Shown piece after piece: positions 43,701-60,089 of a stretch of 64,000 nucleotides of DNA. A model generated the notes under the pieces. The model was not told the origin of the DNA and searched no databases. It saw nothing but the letters and a program-made list of their open reading frames with translations. Positions within the stretch are counted from its first letter, which is position 1. Each line of letters starts with the position of its first letter. Both the position numbers and the translations under genes were made by a program. The stretch is from contig NC_087080.1 of assembly GCF_026151205.1 (NCBI RefSeq), forward strand, positions 5,870,797-5,934,796. Reading direction: 5' to 3'. This stretch comes from Bolinopsis microptera (Eukaryota > Ctenophora > Tentaculata > Lobata > Bolinopsidae).

Positions 43701-46700
43701 TTAATGATCAGCTGTTAGGCACTGAGATGGTAAGAAGCTAGGTAAGCTAAGTAAGCTACAGGTAAAATACGTAAAGTATAGATGAGGATCTAGATTCTAG
43801 GCCCTAGGGTTACTGTGAAGACGAAAGGTCACTAATGTGAGGCTGAGAAGCAATCAAGCAAGATAGTTAAGTACCAGCATTTACTTTTCGCATATTATTT
43901 AGCCCACTTGAGTAAAAGTGTGAGATCAGTATTTATAAAACCAGGTTACAGCAGATTTCTGGAAGGAACTTTAAAAAGTAAACACGATCGCCCTATAAAA
44001 ATCACAATATTTATCCGTGCGATTGTGTTAAAAAAAGGTTAAACATTAGTCTTAGGTACTGCCATAAAACGGAATGGATTAAAATAGAGAAGACACCTTC
44101 GTGAAAATCAATTTGACTCTCCAAATGAACTAATAAGACGGAATATTGCACTGCTAAACGGCCAATTTTAAAGAGAACTGTAATAGATACCGTAAATAAG
44201 AAGGAAAAACATTTAAACGGGAATATCCGTGGGACTAATGCAATATTCCTAAAGAATAAAGATACTGACTCTGAGAAGTGTGGAGAAAACAGCTCAACAG
44301 GTAAAGTTAAGTGAGTCTGACGTAGCTTACATCTTTAGTTGACTAGTTGGTATTAACGTGGTACTAATCTGAAGATTGTAAAGAGTTTGGCCCCTGCAAC
44401 ATCAATATTTCCGTTATTATGACCAGTGTATTTACAATATCAGACCTAGGGCTGATGAAGTACTTATAAATTAGGATGCTGTCCCCGTACTAGGTACTAA
44501 TGGTGTGTGATACTGTGATCAGTCTATATCGGATGCGTTTATCACTGTTTATCATGAGTTCAGACTACAATTGTCTTATAATTAATTCTTTATAACAGAG
44601 TAATGGTCTGTGAGTCTTGCTGTTTTTACGTGGTCATTGGTGTAAAACTGGGATATTGTGGTCGTTAGTCTGTGTAGGATATGGTTCTTAAGTCTTTCAT
44701 TGAGTTCCCTCCAGACTTTCAGAGCGTCATGTTTTATTCCGTGTTAAGGCCGTGGGAAAGTTTCTGGAGAAAGCCACAAATCTCTTTAATAAAGTGCTAA
44801 GCGGATCTGAACACCTGGAGTAACCTTGTTTCCTCATTTTCCCTCCAGTTTCCTCTTTTATTCTGTCGGTTACCACAAAAATTTAAAATTCACACACTAA
44901 AGCTATTCTCATCTGGTTATACGACTCTGTCCATTAGAGATGAATCAATGACTAGTGTATTTAAAATATCCATGGTGCATCGATAGTTTGATACTTAAAA
45001 ATGGTTGTGAAGTGTGAACCAGGTTCACAGTGAACCTTGAGAACGATTTTAGTTTTAAATTTTCAACAAAATACCGAGCGATCTGTGTTAAAAGAGCGTT
45101 AAAAACTTCAAATATAATCTTTTAAATAAATATAATCTATTTAAATAAATTGAAGAATGATGGGACCGCGCGGGGCAGCAAAGCTTTTTAAACCACAAGG
45201 TCTCAAAAATGGGCTGGGAATGTCTAATAACTTGCCCGGTATACTACTAATTTAAAAGAATTTGTAGCTAGGCCAAATATTTCAAAAAAATCGACTTAAA
45301 AATAGTAAATCGGGAATATGATTAGTATGAAAAATCTACTCAATAATCCATGCGGTAAATTAGATATGTGCTCATGACAGTCGCAACAAAGCTCATCATA
45401 ATAGATTTACAAGATTTACAACGATTCACAATCGTTACAATTTGTAAATTTAAAAAGTTGCTACAATCTAGACAATTCGGTATACGAAGAATCTGTTTAC
45501 AGTGTTTTCACCTTGAACAAGAGGGACTGACTGGAGAAAAACGATCACAAGATTGTGAAGAACTCGGAAAATGACGGGGTTAGAATTACAGGCCTCCTGA
45601 GTCCTGATCCCTCATATCAGACCTTCAAGTGATGATGCGAGGATTAAATTAACAAAAATGATATTCTTAAAGTTAATTCTCATTCTCTTTAAGGATATAA
45701 AGAGAATTAGATCAAGGCCTTATTTAATCGCAGGGCAGCGATTGAAATGGTGCGATAAATCCATAATATATGTTGTCAACTGTTACCAGATATCGAGGAA
45801 TTTGTTACGTAACCCGAATTATTCCCGCCATTGTAAAATGAATTAAAATCTGGAGCAAGACGTAGATGGGATAGGTAAATCATAGCAGCGCTCCGTACGG
45901 TTATCAATAATGAGGGCAAAATTCCGGAGTCTGTGATGAATAGCATATCGAGGAGTCGGATATGAAATACTTAGGATAAGGTTGCCTTAGTCAATCTCTG
46001 TGATGAAATTCGATGTCGGGCTCGATCACCTCTGTGTTATTAAAATAATTTCGTGGGATCGAGCAAAGACTTATAAATAAAAATAGATAAATGCAGTACC
46101 AAATTTCATTTGACTACCAGGGAACAAAGGGACTAAGCTTCAGACAAAGATAGGATCAAAATAGCATTAAAATTTGTCAAATTAATGTCGAAAGTCGCCA
46201 TAAAGAAGGATAATATCTCAGCAAACACACTGATATCCTTTTAATCTCAATCCGTAGAGCGATAAAGTCAGGTATATAAATAATAATCTAAAATCACGCA
46301 ATGGTTTCACTTCTTACAGACATATCATGGCAATTAAGGGCCCAGAGGCAGCTGCTCAAGGCGATATCACCTCTATCAATAAAAAACCCCAATTACTCTT
46401 AGAGTGATCGCCGCAAACGACTCTCAATATCATTCACCTTCGTGAGGAGTAATATGGGATAAGCAGCTTCTCATTCGTCGACTCAGTCACGTGACCAAGA
46501 AATTGCAAGTCATTGGCGAAGAATGTACCCACGGTTTGAGTGGAAGCTTAATTGCTATGAATGGTTCAGAGGAGGTTCCAGTGCAAGGACCGGTTTCTCC
46601 CGAGGGAGTTCGGCACTTTGACATCAGCTTACAAATCGAAATACAACATCAAACGTTTTAAAATAATAATATAGTAAATAACATGTAGTCCGGTTTAAAT

Positions 46701-49700
46701 TTATCATTTAAATGAAGATAGTTAGTTCTGGACGATTTCTGGCTAAGGATTATGAAAGTTTGGGGGTTAGGTCGCTAGAAATGGAGGGTATAAGCTACCT
46801 CAGCACGCTACATTCCGGGACTCTGACCGGGCAGAGACAACTTCTACAGGTGACTAGAGTTCGGTACTGATCAGATCAAACGAAACCTAATTAGCATTGA
46901 AACTGAATAACGGCTAACTATTAATGTGATTTCATTTTAAACATGCGGTAAGTGCTGTGATAAAGGGTTGTGAATCATCACATTCTGTAACAGGGAACCA
47001 TACATTAACAGGGGTTAGTGGTTACAGTTCGAAAATTTTCAATATCAATTAATTTCCAGCCTAGTAACGGATCAAATCAATCTAAACACTAATAAGGGTG
47101 CAGGTTGTGCAGCCATTAGAAGTTGCTAAGAACTGTCTGAATAAGTGTTAAATGTTAAGTAATCACTCAAAAATCTTTTTCAATACCTAATACAGACGAA
47201 AAGCTCGATAAAACGACACGGTATTGTGGCACTAACCGGAATAAAACCGTCAGCGAACTCTGAAAGTGAACCGTACCCGGGAATTAGTTACAGTTTTTCC
47301 GTTTGGTTCTTCTCAAATGACGTTCGAACACCTGCCGAATACCTCGAACAAGTCTCACCCCTGCTGTTTGACTCCACCAGCCACCTAGCTGACACTGGCG
47401 CCAATTTACTTACAATCTGGAATATTTTGTAACCCTCAATATCAGTACATGTTATTCCGAGCTGTTATCGATTTGAGCACCGTATAAAACCATCTGCACC
47501 GGCCATTAATGGCGTGGTTATCAGCTGCAGCTGTCTGCATACAGCAATACAGCATATGGAAACATGACCGGGCGGGCACATACCGGTGCGGGGATAAAAT
47601 ACAGCAGCTTCGAAATTATCTCTAAAATCTGTAAACCAGAAGCTGTGAAGTGTGAAGTAAAGGGAGTTTAGGCTACTCGATAAAACAACAAGTTCCTAGT
47701 ACAGACCGTTAATCGCGCAATCTGTACGTAATTTCAACAGTTCACAGTTATCAGCGATCACTTTTGTGGTTTGTCAAAGTACTTTAACACATAAAATTAG
47801 CTGATACGCCGACAAAGACCAAAACCTACATACCATTAACCATTGCTAAAAACCTAAAGGCTACATACCATCCGCGCTCTGTCCAACGCTAGATACAATG
47901 TTTCAACTATTGAAGAGATACGGCATATCACAGAGCAGAAGATACAAGCAACAGACCTAACGACAACAACATCCCGCTCTATCTGCTCCAGTATTTGACA
48001 TAGACTTGTCACTGTTTACCTTACCTCCCCGTCTACACCTCACCACGTGACGGCTCTCTAAACCAAATCTCTACTCCACCAGCTCCCTTGAAATACCCCT
48101 GAAATACTTTGATAAACGCCACTGATCGGGCCTTTAAATACCGAAGATACACTCAAATCCAAGTAGGTACAAACCCCGCCCTGTCAAGTACTAAGGACCT
48201 GTGGGTCAAAATATTAGTCTGGTAGTGAAAACATGATCTCTTCCGGGATTGGGTGATAGTATGTCACGTGGTGTGATTGTGAGTGTGTGATTGGGGAGTT
48301 GGGATATGACTGATTATCAGAACTTCCTCCAAGATATCCCCCCTTTTCCGTCTTGTTTAAAATTTTACCCTTTCTTATTCTATATTCAGGAGCTCATACG
48401 TGTCAACTCATTTTGTCTAGTTTTGTATTTTGGTTTGACTTCCACGGTCGTGAGATCCGTGACTCACTAAGGACACGTGACGAACCACGTGACATCATCA
48501 GACTACCAATACTCCAGAACCGAGCTTCTACAGTACCAGCTGCGCGTGATTCATATAGATCGGTAGCCTCGAACCAGGGTGTGTTGGTATAAAGTTGACT
48601 CATGTCTGCAGTAATCAGTCTGTGTCTCCCGCGAAGGATCAGCTTTTGCTCACGTGGGCCAGCTTTTGGCCACGTAGTTGGCAGACTAGTTTCTTCGAAA
48701 ATTTGTCACCTTCATTTCATACTTCATGGGTTTGGATATCTTTAACGTAGAAGGATGAATAGTTCTTAACGTTGCAGACAGAAATCTAAGAATGCCGGAA
48801 TATTGAGAAGTCAATATTGAAAAGTTTTTTCACACCTCAATTCTTCATGGAAGCGAAAATTCTGCCGAAATATTTAAAATATTTGGTCCCACTCCGAATC
48901 TAAACCGAGGTTTACTACCCAACAATAAAATAGGAACTCTACATAGACCTCATTCACAGGTGGTACTATTGAGCATTGAGCCACGCCTATAGCCCCACCT
49001 GCTCGCTTATATTATACCGTATGTTAAACTTAAACCAGCCTAAAATATGCAAATATCTTGTGAAATGTTTACAAAACAGTATGACTATGTTGAATATACA
49101 CGTTATTTCATGATTTTAGAGCCTGCTTTAGTGTTAAAATATCGACTAAGATGAACGTTGTAACGTAAAAAAAGTGTTTCAACGATCTTGGGAAGGTAAA
49201 TTAAAAATTGTTGACTTAAGAAGATTGCCGCAAAATAGTTTCTCATAACAGAACGTGGATGGTGGCTGTTTACCTGATCAAGGTCTCATGATGAATTTCT
49301 CTGTTTAACACTAACAGTGATTGTTCCTGTAAGACCTCTCTAACAAGCAAACCTTCCTAAACTCGTGACATATGTGACCAGGTTATATAAGTATAACCTC
49401 GTGGTAAACCAGATGTTCAGGATGATTACTATCCAGTTCCCAGACATTCCAACTAACCCCTAGCAAGTCTCATTCTCTTTCCGGTCCTCTGTGGTTTGTT
49501 TACTCAGCTATGTCTTAATTGTACTTTATTTCAGTCAGTTTAGTTGTTTTGATAATCTTGTTTCCGAGAATATGTCAGCAATGTACGTGAAATATGTTGT
49601 GAATTTGCCAGAAATTTGTTTTGATAGAAAATGCGTGAAATTTGTAAGGAATGTGTCAAGAAACTGTCAGGGAAATGTCAAGAATATGTCAAGAATATGG

Positions 49701-52274
49701 CGCTGCCAGTTGCCACTCACCACTCACTGATTAAATTTCACACTCAGTTGATGCACTGTTCACAAGCAAGTCAGCAAGAGCCATGACTTCGGTCTACTTG
49801 CTGTGAAGTGTCTCAGCTACATGGGTTGGGGGTCACCCCTTTTTTAAAAACCATCATATGTTTCGAAAACTTTTGTTGTCACTGTTTTGTTTTTATCGCA
49901 TAGTGATTTTTTACTGTTGGTTAGCAAATTCTCAAGGAGGATAAGAGGAGCTCGACGCGATTGCTCGTTGAACGTCTTAAACTCGATAAGATTACAAGTC
50001 ATATGCTATGCGTCGCACGTAAAAATGGTTCAAGCGGACACAAATTTCACAAATACGATTGCAGATTAAACTTTAATGATCCACCGAACTGACAAACTAA
50101 AGTACGGTCGTCATTTCGCCTTCTCCGGCTTGGTATTCGAGTCTTTCCTTGAACTAACAAAATAAATTAACGAAGGTATTTTCTGACTATTGCATGGCCA
50201 CTACCGGAAGAGTAACCAGCACGATAAGGTTTAAATATAAATATGAAGTTATGACACTGGCCTCTTAGGATTGTGGGTTCCTGACATCATTAAGAAATAA
50301 GATGAGTATTTACTGAATTAATAAGAGTTGAGTATCGACTGTTAGTCTTTACTGGATTACGATGACTTCAGTTTCACGGCTCATAGTCTTAACCGAATTT
50401 TTAGATTCTAGACATTGTCTTATAGTGTCTACTTAATGTCTAGGCTAGAAGGAAACATGAGAAGGTGAAATAGAATTACTGTGGGACCAATGATTAAAAC
50501 TTGTTCGGAATGGTGGCAATAATCGAATAATGTGTCAACAAATCGATTCTTAATTTAGATAAATACTCAGCTGATCAATAAACTGCAGTTTGTTCAATAC
50601 AAACGGGACCGTAATTGCTTTAACTGCGCTCAACTTAGCACAACAATGAAATTATCCGAGAACGTATTAGCAATCAAATTAAATGTGGAGACTCAATCTG
50701 GACCGCCACCTTGTTTGTATAGTCACTACATTTGTAATTTTGTTTGGGGAGTGATGACGTAGGTTTTTATGATGTAGCTCCAGCAAGGCTCCCTTTTTTT
50801 TGGTGACGCATTAACTTTGGAATCTGGTTTAGTTTTTGTCATTGTCCGAGTTTGTCGTATACCGTTTTGTTTGATATTTCTGTCTCGTTGCTAGCGCGGT
50901 AATAAAACAAATATCTGCTAAATAAGTAAAGACGTCTAAAACAGCTAGCAGATCAACAGAAGCAACTAGACGTCGTTCTATCCAGTTAAGAAGACAAGCT
51001 TCGAACAGAGGCAAGAACAATATTACCATTTAAGGAGATCTCATAAGATCTTATAAAGTTATAAGACAGAGCTTGAGTTGTACACTATCGAGACTGAAAG
51101 GAAGGGACCTTGTGACTCTTAATAACGGTGTTATTTGGTACCCACGTAGACATCCTCGAGGCAGTTCCACAAATCACGGGGTTTAAAGCTGGTCACGTGA
51201 CATGAGCGATCTTCTAACGTATCCCACGTGATAGAAACTGGTCAGCTTAATGTTTTAGTTCCTCGTAGAGATCTGCAATTAAATAGCAAGTCACATAATG
51301 CCATTAAAGAATTTATCAGGAAACGGGCCTTGATTGTAATGCGTACACATAATATGCGGTAGCTATGCTGTGTAATTCATTTGCTGATGTACTCAATAGG
51401 TCTAAGCTGAAAATTGTATTGTTTAATTTATGGACTACCGATGAAAATATGGTTTTTAAACTCCATATTTTAATATTACTAAAGCAAGCATTTTACGGTA
51501 TCTGGCCATAGGCATATCTAAAAGCATTTCGAGACAACCATCTCCGAGAGTTCAACATACAAATCAAGATCACTTTATAATATAACCAGGTTAAACGATA
51601 TTTGATGGGCGTTTAAATATTTGACAGCTTTATAACCGTGTGAACAGCTTTAAAGCTGAAGTTGAACACAGTTAAAGTAAGTAAGTAGTTACGACTTATC
51701 GAAATATCTCTGGAGTCAATGAGTGGTTTAAAACGATTTTCGAGACTTTTAAACGCGAAATCCGATCAAATATAAAATATGAACCAAAACAAGAACATGG
51801 CACATGATAAATTAGTTATTCAGCGCAAATTGATCTTTGGATCTAAATTGGTTGAACAATGTTTGGCATACCTTAATTTAGAAATCTTGCCAAGCAACAT
51901 AAGATAGTTTTTAATAGCGTTGAATATTTTTGCTTGATGCCAGCGGTTGTAGAAATATTTTTGGACTTTCAGTTATTTTAACATAAGAAGAACATTATAT
52001 CCTCTTTCAGATGCCGGATCTTTGAGTAATCGGTACTTCCTAACTTTAATGAATTTATGTTTGTAGATTGATTGATTTAGGGACCATCAAAGATGTTTCG
52101 CAAGTAATTACTATTTTTAAGTCTTTGGTATTTAAAGTATGTAGACCTCTGAACCCACCTGTCAGGAGAAGAAAAAGTCACGAACTATTATGAATAGTAA
52201 TACAGTTAACGGATCCAGGATGCTGACGAATGACACGTATAATTTTGGATACCAACGATTGATACTTGTGCTAT
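37800..52274. other. Long stretch without recognisable genes
   Basis: About 14 kb of AT-rich DNA. All open frames are short and carry no motif I recognise on either strand. CACGTG words, often as CACGTGAC, recur (near 39450, 42840, 43496, 46488, 48043, 48262, 48473-48495, 51194, 51227). Regulatory DNA or introns of a gene with tiny exons cannot be excluded. Confidence 0.4.
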
Positions 52275-52369
52275 AAATAGATTGAGTGGTAATTTAATAA
52301 GTTACTTTATAATGCAAAATCAGGTTTTGCCTTAAAAAGTAACTTTTCCAATTACCACTCAATCTATTT
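52275..52369. repeat. Long hairpin, 45-base arms
   Basis: Arms 52275-52319 and 52325-52369 pair with about five mismatches around a five-base loop. The outer arm begins AAATAGATTGAGTGGTAATT. No flanking target duplication was seen. It could be a fold-back MITE or a small-RNA precursor. Confidence 0.75.
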
Positions 52370-55300
52370 GAAAATCTACTAAAATCGAATCATATCTTGG
52401 TACTAATTTGACGTCATACATATCCAAAGCATGCTATCAGCTGCAATATCCATGAATCAGATGTTGCTATTTCAATAGAGAGACAACAAAATTACCAAAT
52501 TGGAATCTAAACGATAACAAAAACACTAGTGTGCGGTAACATTCGCCCTAAACCCTTGACATAGTGGCCTAGCTCCAAAATAGCTCCCCCATCACGAGAC
52601 GGATCAACCTGCACGTGATTGGTCCTCAAAACATTTACTCTGCTCAGATTGGCTGATAGCTTGAAACAATGGGGCGTATTGTTTGGGGTGTTTACCAAAC
52701 GGCTGGCTTTATTTCAACTTCCATCGAACTAGGCCTGCATTTCCGTGTATGTAGTGGAGAAAGTGGTAACATATAATGGTAAGCTATAGTAGTAACCTAT
52801 AGGTTGTAGCGAAGGAATGGTTTGTGATGGTATTGTCATGGTTACTGTAGGTTAGATAAGGGGGCCTGAGTTGTTGATTGAGATATACAGATCGCAAACA
52901 TAATCAAGAAATCGAAAGCTATTTCGATTAAGAACATAATTCTGTACCATTTTAAGACGAAATTAGGAAATAATAGTTCCATTCTGGCCAATTGCCAAAT
53001 ATCAGTTCACTCTAAGATGAGACTAAAACTAAAAGATAAAACTCTCTTCTGGTTGAATGAGCTCAATAAGGTCAGGAAGTCTCTTGGATAGTATATTTCA
53101 TGATATGCCGCTGAGTCGCTGGCAGTACCTGGTATGACGAGCAACTTGAGCGTGAACTGAGATCCTCGGATCTGAAAATTTTCTTAATCTAAACCATAAT
53201 TCCAGCCATTTCGGTATTTCCGTATCATTTTATAGAGACTACATTTCATTTGAGAACTATTTAATCATCTACTCCTGATCATATTCAATGAAGACTTGTA
53301 TAGACAAATAAATTATTGCAAATAAATTAGTAGAATTTAATTGAACCATTAATATAATACGAAAGCGGCTAAGCCTAAAATGTTGGACAACCTCATACAA
53401 ATTCGTCAGGAATAGACTCGTAAGCCAGTTCCACGAAAGTGAAATGCCACCCCAGCTAACTCAGTTATGACCAGCAACAGCTTAAAGCAATTATTTAATT
53501 CCAGTGCACCAGTTGAAATCTAGTCCTCTAGTCAAATAATACACAACACACGTTATTGAGTTTAATATTCTACAGAAATCAGCATAGGTAGGCATAGTAC
53601 AAAATCCAGACCAGCTTTCACGGCTCCAGCTAAATGGTCCGAGCCATTTTAACTGCTCCTTCATAAACAAAACGATTTCAGTAACCAGTAATTAGTTGTC
53701 TGTGCCGGGACCCCGACCGCGCTAAATTCGGCAATCTCGACAAAACTAGCTCATCCATAGCGTGGCTAAACGGCGTCGGGCCGTAGGAAATATTGAGGAA
53801 ACGGTAGTAACGTACCGGGAAAAATATTTGTAAGCTGGTGGAGATACGACAGCTGCTGTCAGATCGTAATGAGGCGATTAGCGTCCAATTATCTCATTGC
53901 CTATACCACGTGGGCCTAATTAGATCGACCGGTTGGGACACAAAAGAATCTGATTAATCGGAGTAAAACTGAACAGAAAATTTTGGAAAACAGTGGGATC
54001 AGATAGCTAATGTATTTAAAGAGTAAAGCGGTGGGCTAATGTTAGCGTATAGAGGAAAACGTAATTAAATTCTGATGAAAAGGGCACTAGCGAATGCATT
54101 TAAGTGTTTAACTTTAAGTACTAAAAGCCACAGGGCCGAATAAATTAAATGTAGGAGTATCTCAAAACGTGATCTGACCTCACGTTTTCCTTGATTTCTG
54201 GGAGCTTAGCACTGGTTGATCTCACGCTAGTAATTACACTTCTAAATTGAATTAGCCTGACGGAACCGGAACTATGAGCGGTAATGACCGTCTCCAGAAC
54301 CGTCAAAACTGTCAGTACAGACTGTCCAAGTGTCTCTGTAATCATTGAAAACAGAAAATAGAGACACTGATTAAAAACAAGATGGGATAAAGCCACTGTT
54401 CATTTATGAAATTGAGAACATACCATCATTAATTGGTTAAGGATATCAACGGCCTAACGAATAAAAGGTAAAAACCAGCTTTACAAAACTACTTCGAAAT
54501 GGCTGACAAGGATGAAAAGTGATGGTAGCAGCTACCATATGTAAACCAATTTATCACTTTCAAAATACACAAAAAGCAGCTGCCTGACCACTGTAAGTGT
54601 TAGTTCCGCGAGAATACTGACTACTGTACGGGACTAATGCCAGGTTAAGACAGGACAGTAGCCAGGAGGTGGGCGTTGTCACCGTACAGCATACCTAGGA
54701 TCCCTCAAACCTAAGGATAGTACTTTTTAAAATGGACAAACATTGAGGAGTAGACATCGATAACCGGGAATAATGCCTGGTTAATCACTGGACCATAGCT
54801 AGATATTTCTATATTGGAGAGGTTTGGGATGGGAGCTATGGGCATAGTAAGGTATAAGGATCCCTCAAAAGTTGATATGGGACTTTTTAAAATGGGTAAA
54901 CATGAAGGATTCCGATTAGACATCGATTACTTTTGTCATCTGACAGCTCTTCGACCACACGTATCACTTACCTACATCTTACTTGTTTCAAGAGCTGCCC
55001 TCCAATTGAGGAGCTAGTAGTTTTCTAATCTCGATAATCTATAGTAAGATCGCGAGGATCACAGCAGATAAGGGGGGTTGAAATACCGTTATTAAAGGTT
55101 GTTTAGTATGCGAACCAATGATCATCTCTGTAGCTATTGAAACTGTCACTCCAGCTGTCAAAGTTCCTCCATATAAATCACTGATAAATTGATAAAGATT
55201 TCAAATTTTGAGAATTTAAGGTGAGAGCAGAAAGAATGACGAATGATTGCGGGGAAATAACACCATTCTCTAATATTGTATAAATTGATATTTGGTTAAA

Positions 55301-58300
55301 TCACGATCTCTGAATTTAAAATGATGCTTGATTTAAAGTCGTATCAAATAAAATGCCATAAACGGTTTAACTTTAAATGCCTTAAGGAATTTAAGTCGAA
55401 AGCATGACAGGCTAGATACACCACAAATCAATCAATAGATCTGATTATGGTGTTCACGGTCTGGATATTTTGCATATCAAAATAGGATGTTTTACAGCAA
55501 ATCTAATATACTAAATCTAATATAACCAAGAATTTAAAATTCTGTGAGTTGTGCGATCTGACAAGCATATTAGTGTGACCGACCCTTAAACCACAGTACT
55601 GTCAGCGCCCAAATTTAGAGTGAAGGAACGCTCAAAGCATTTCCTGACTGCTTTTAAAAACATCTCTCAAATAAAGTCTCGATTACAGAATTACGACCGA
55701 ACAAAAGAGACTGACAAATTTTAAACGCAGCGGTTTTTGAAAGAATTTAGAAATAAAATGTCAACGCAGTAATCAGTAAATGCAAATAGTGCGTACCGGG
55801 TTGAAAACCGATATCCCGGAGAAAAAAGTATGTTGGATCCCCACAGAGTAATGGTAGTCATTAAGCCAGACGAGTTCTATTAATAGATCAAGCTTCTGGA
55901 ATGTAATTACTTAAAATAGACTTTAGAGCGCTAATAGTATATAATAACCGTGGTATAGCTTGATTAATATGTTAATGGAATAATGAATCGAGTTCACAAA
56001 TTACGACGTAAGAATAAGATATATCATGGTGAGTGGTGATGAATGTACGTTTTGCACATGTTCGACTTAATTGATTAGAAATAGCTGGGACTCTTCCTAA
56101 TTATAAAAGCATAATCAATTATGGATGCATTATGCAAATAATATGTACATTAATTCTACTTCACTCATGTACTGACAAATACTTTTGGCCTGATGATCAC
56201 ACCTTATTTAGACTAATTAACAGGTCGTTCTAAGTCTCTTGGTTCTGCTGTTCACAATTCACATGAATAATCAACAGTAACGTACACGCTTTGTTACCTT
56301 TGCACTTGTCCAATGTCCATAAAACAGAGTCATTGAACACCTGTCTAATTCACGATCACGTGACTTTAAAACCTCTGATTTTAATCACGTGATCAGATGT
56401 TTTAGCACGTGGTCTCGTGACTTTGTTTGAAGGACCTGTTATTTAGCCTGAAAACTGATCCGAGCACTTCTATAACAGCTCACAGCTGTACCGGATTTCT
56501 ATAGGGTGTGGTAGTTAGTTGTAGAAACCATGTAGACCTTCAGTCTCAGATCCAGGATTTAATTCTCATGTGTGTCTTTCACATGTGAATGTGAACTTCA
56601 TACGTACGTTAGGAATAAGTCTCTACGTGCTGCAGATATCATAAGTACTACGTTGACACGTGGTTTGTAGTTATAGTCAGTAAACAGCAGTAATATAGTG
56701 CGTATATACTATATAGTTGTATGTGGTTAACTGCGTGTATTATCTTGATGTACGGTTTGTTTTGCAGCTCACTATACAAGTCATACATTGTACCCTTCTC
56801 CATGAGTGCCGTTTATGAAGGAGCACCTCGCCTCTCGGCCGGAAACTTTACTTGGTATAAGTTTATAACACCCGTTTGCTTTGCACCTGAGTCTGTTTGA
56901 ACGGCAAATTTTGCATGAGGGTCGCGGGAATTTGATGGAAGGTTTAGTAGTTTAGTTAGTTAGTTATCTCACCAAACGGAGTGAATATACATTTAGGTTA
57001 AGAATTCTCTATGATGTTTTAATTTCCGGTTTATTAATTGTTTCCGCGTGGCCTGTAACTGATGTATTGCAATTGTATACTGCGGTAAGATTTTCATGAG
57101 ATACTATTAGTATACTATATTGAGGTTTCAAATATTGTTTCATAGATAACATTGACAACTGGTGATGGGGTTTCTTTGCAATCTAGGATGCATTATGATT
57201 TTCTATGTGGGAGGGGTTGCAGGGTTGCTGTCTTGTTTTACTGGTGAAATTTGTGAGTTTGACAGACTGGCAATATCTTTTTGTGTACAGTGCAGTGTGT
57301 ACTATTCTGTCAGCAGTTATGAGTAGTGTCTTGCAATGCCCTTTAGCTTTAGTTAGAGGACTTAGGTGCTTGATATAAAACACGTGCTTAAATGTTTGTA
57401 ATATCAGATTGTTTTATGTTTCTGTATATTTTTCGTTGGCTTTAATAATCGTTTTGCAGTTTTTAGAACTAGTAATAATTCAGTTGTCCGAGTTAAGATC
57501 TGCAGTTGTCCGAGTTAAGATCTGGTGTAGACTGTAGAGTATCACAGACAAGTCTTCGGTAGATCAGACTCTGATGTCTGTCAAGTGTGAAGCAGGATTT
57601 ATTTCAGTTGGTAACTCGGAGGTAAAGTCTGTTTTACTAGACGCTTAATGATCAGTCAGCGTCATCACTCTAGGTAGGCAGGGCGAAATCTCATTAAGAA
57701 AACTGCGTCACAACGCAACGCATGTAATGTAATTTAGTATGATATTCAATATTTAGATAAATTATTTAAGATTATTTAAGGTATCTATTAAGGTACAATG
57801 ATCTGTGAAATACAGCTAGCTATAATTTTGGAGCACGTGCAAAGGACGTGACTGACTATCAATGTTCGTACGTGCTCAGGTTTTACGTCCTGTTATAGTG
57901 GGTACTTCGTATTTTAGCGAATTTCCACGTATGATATCCCTGATTCGAGTAGAATCAGGGTTCTTGTCATAAAATATTATGAAACTTGCCAATTTCCCCC
58001 GTTCGAACACCAGGAATTTTGATGTTATTCACAGTATACGTTGTTGTTATAAAGAACTGGCCGCAATGCGATGTGTTATTTCATTACTAAACGAGGATTT
58101 CATTTCTCTGAGCTACGTGTTAAAGCGATTCTCGTGATCCTGTTCAGTTTATTCTTTGTCTGCTACTGTTAGTGTTTATTATGGTTATTCCCTCCCCGGT
58201 TTAATTCTTTATCGTCATATCTCGCTCGTGAGTAGGTTTTTGAGTTCTGGATGTTTGCCAGACTTTAACAATCAGCTGATGTCGATTTGTTAACCTGAAT

Positions 58301-58427
58301 ACTGTATGGTGCACCAACAATCTTGTGATCTTGGATTAATTTACAGTATTCTTTTCAATTCATATCTCGAATCTCAATATGAACATGTTTGATATAAATA
58401 GTATCTAAATGTCTCTTTTAGTTATAG
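52370..58427. other. Non-coding upstream region of the CTH exons
   Basis: No confident exon. An old duplication is visible between about 54698-54765 and 54856-54930 (GGATCCCTCAAA, CTTTTTAAAATGG, TAGACATCGAT). An exon-like piece at 56768-56854 (acceptor TTTTGCAG, ATG at 56802, donor GTATAAG) has no recognised similarity and does not continue the CTH frame. CACGTG words occur at 56355-56410. Confidence 0.35.
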
Positions 58428-60080
<1,653 letters not shown>

Positions 60081-60089
60081 TTCTGTAAA

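Noticed and set aside
56768-56854. Exon-like segment with acceptor, ATG and donor upstream of CTH
   Set aside because: Its donor phase does not continue the CTH frame and the peptide is unrecognised, so it was kept only as a note in the spacer.
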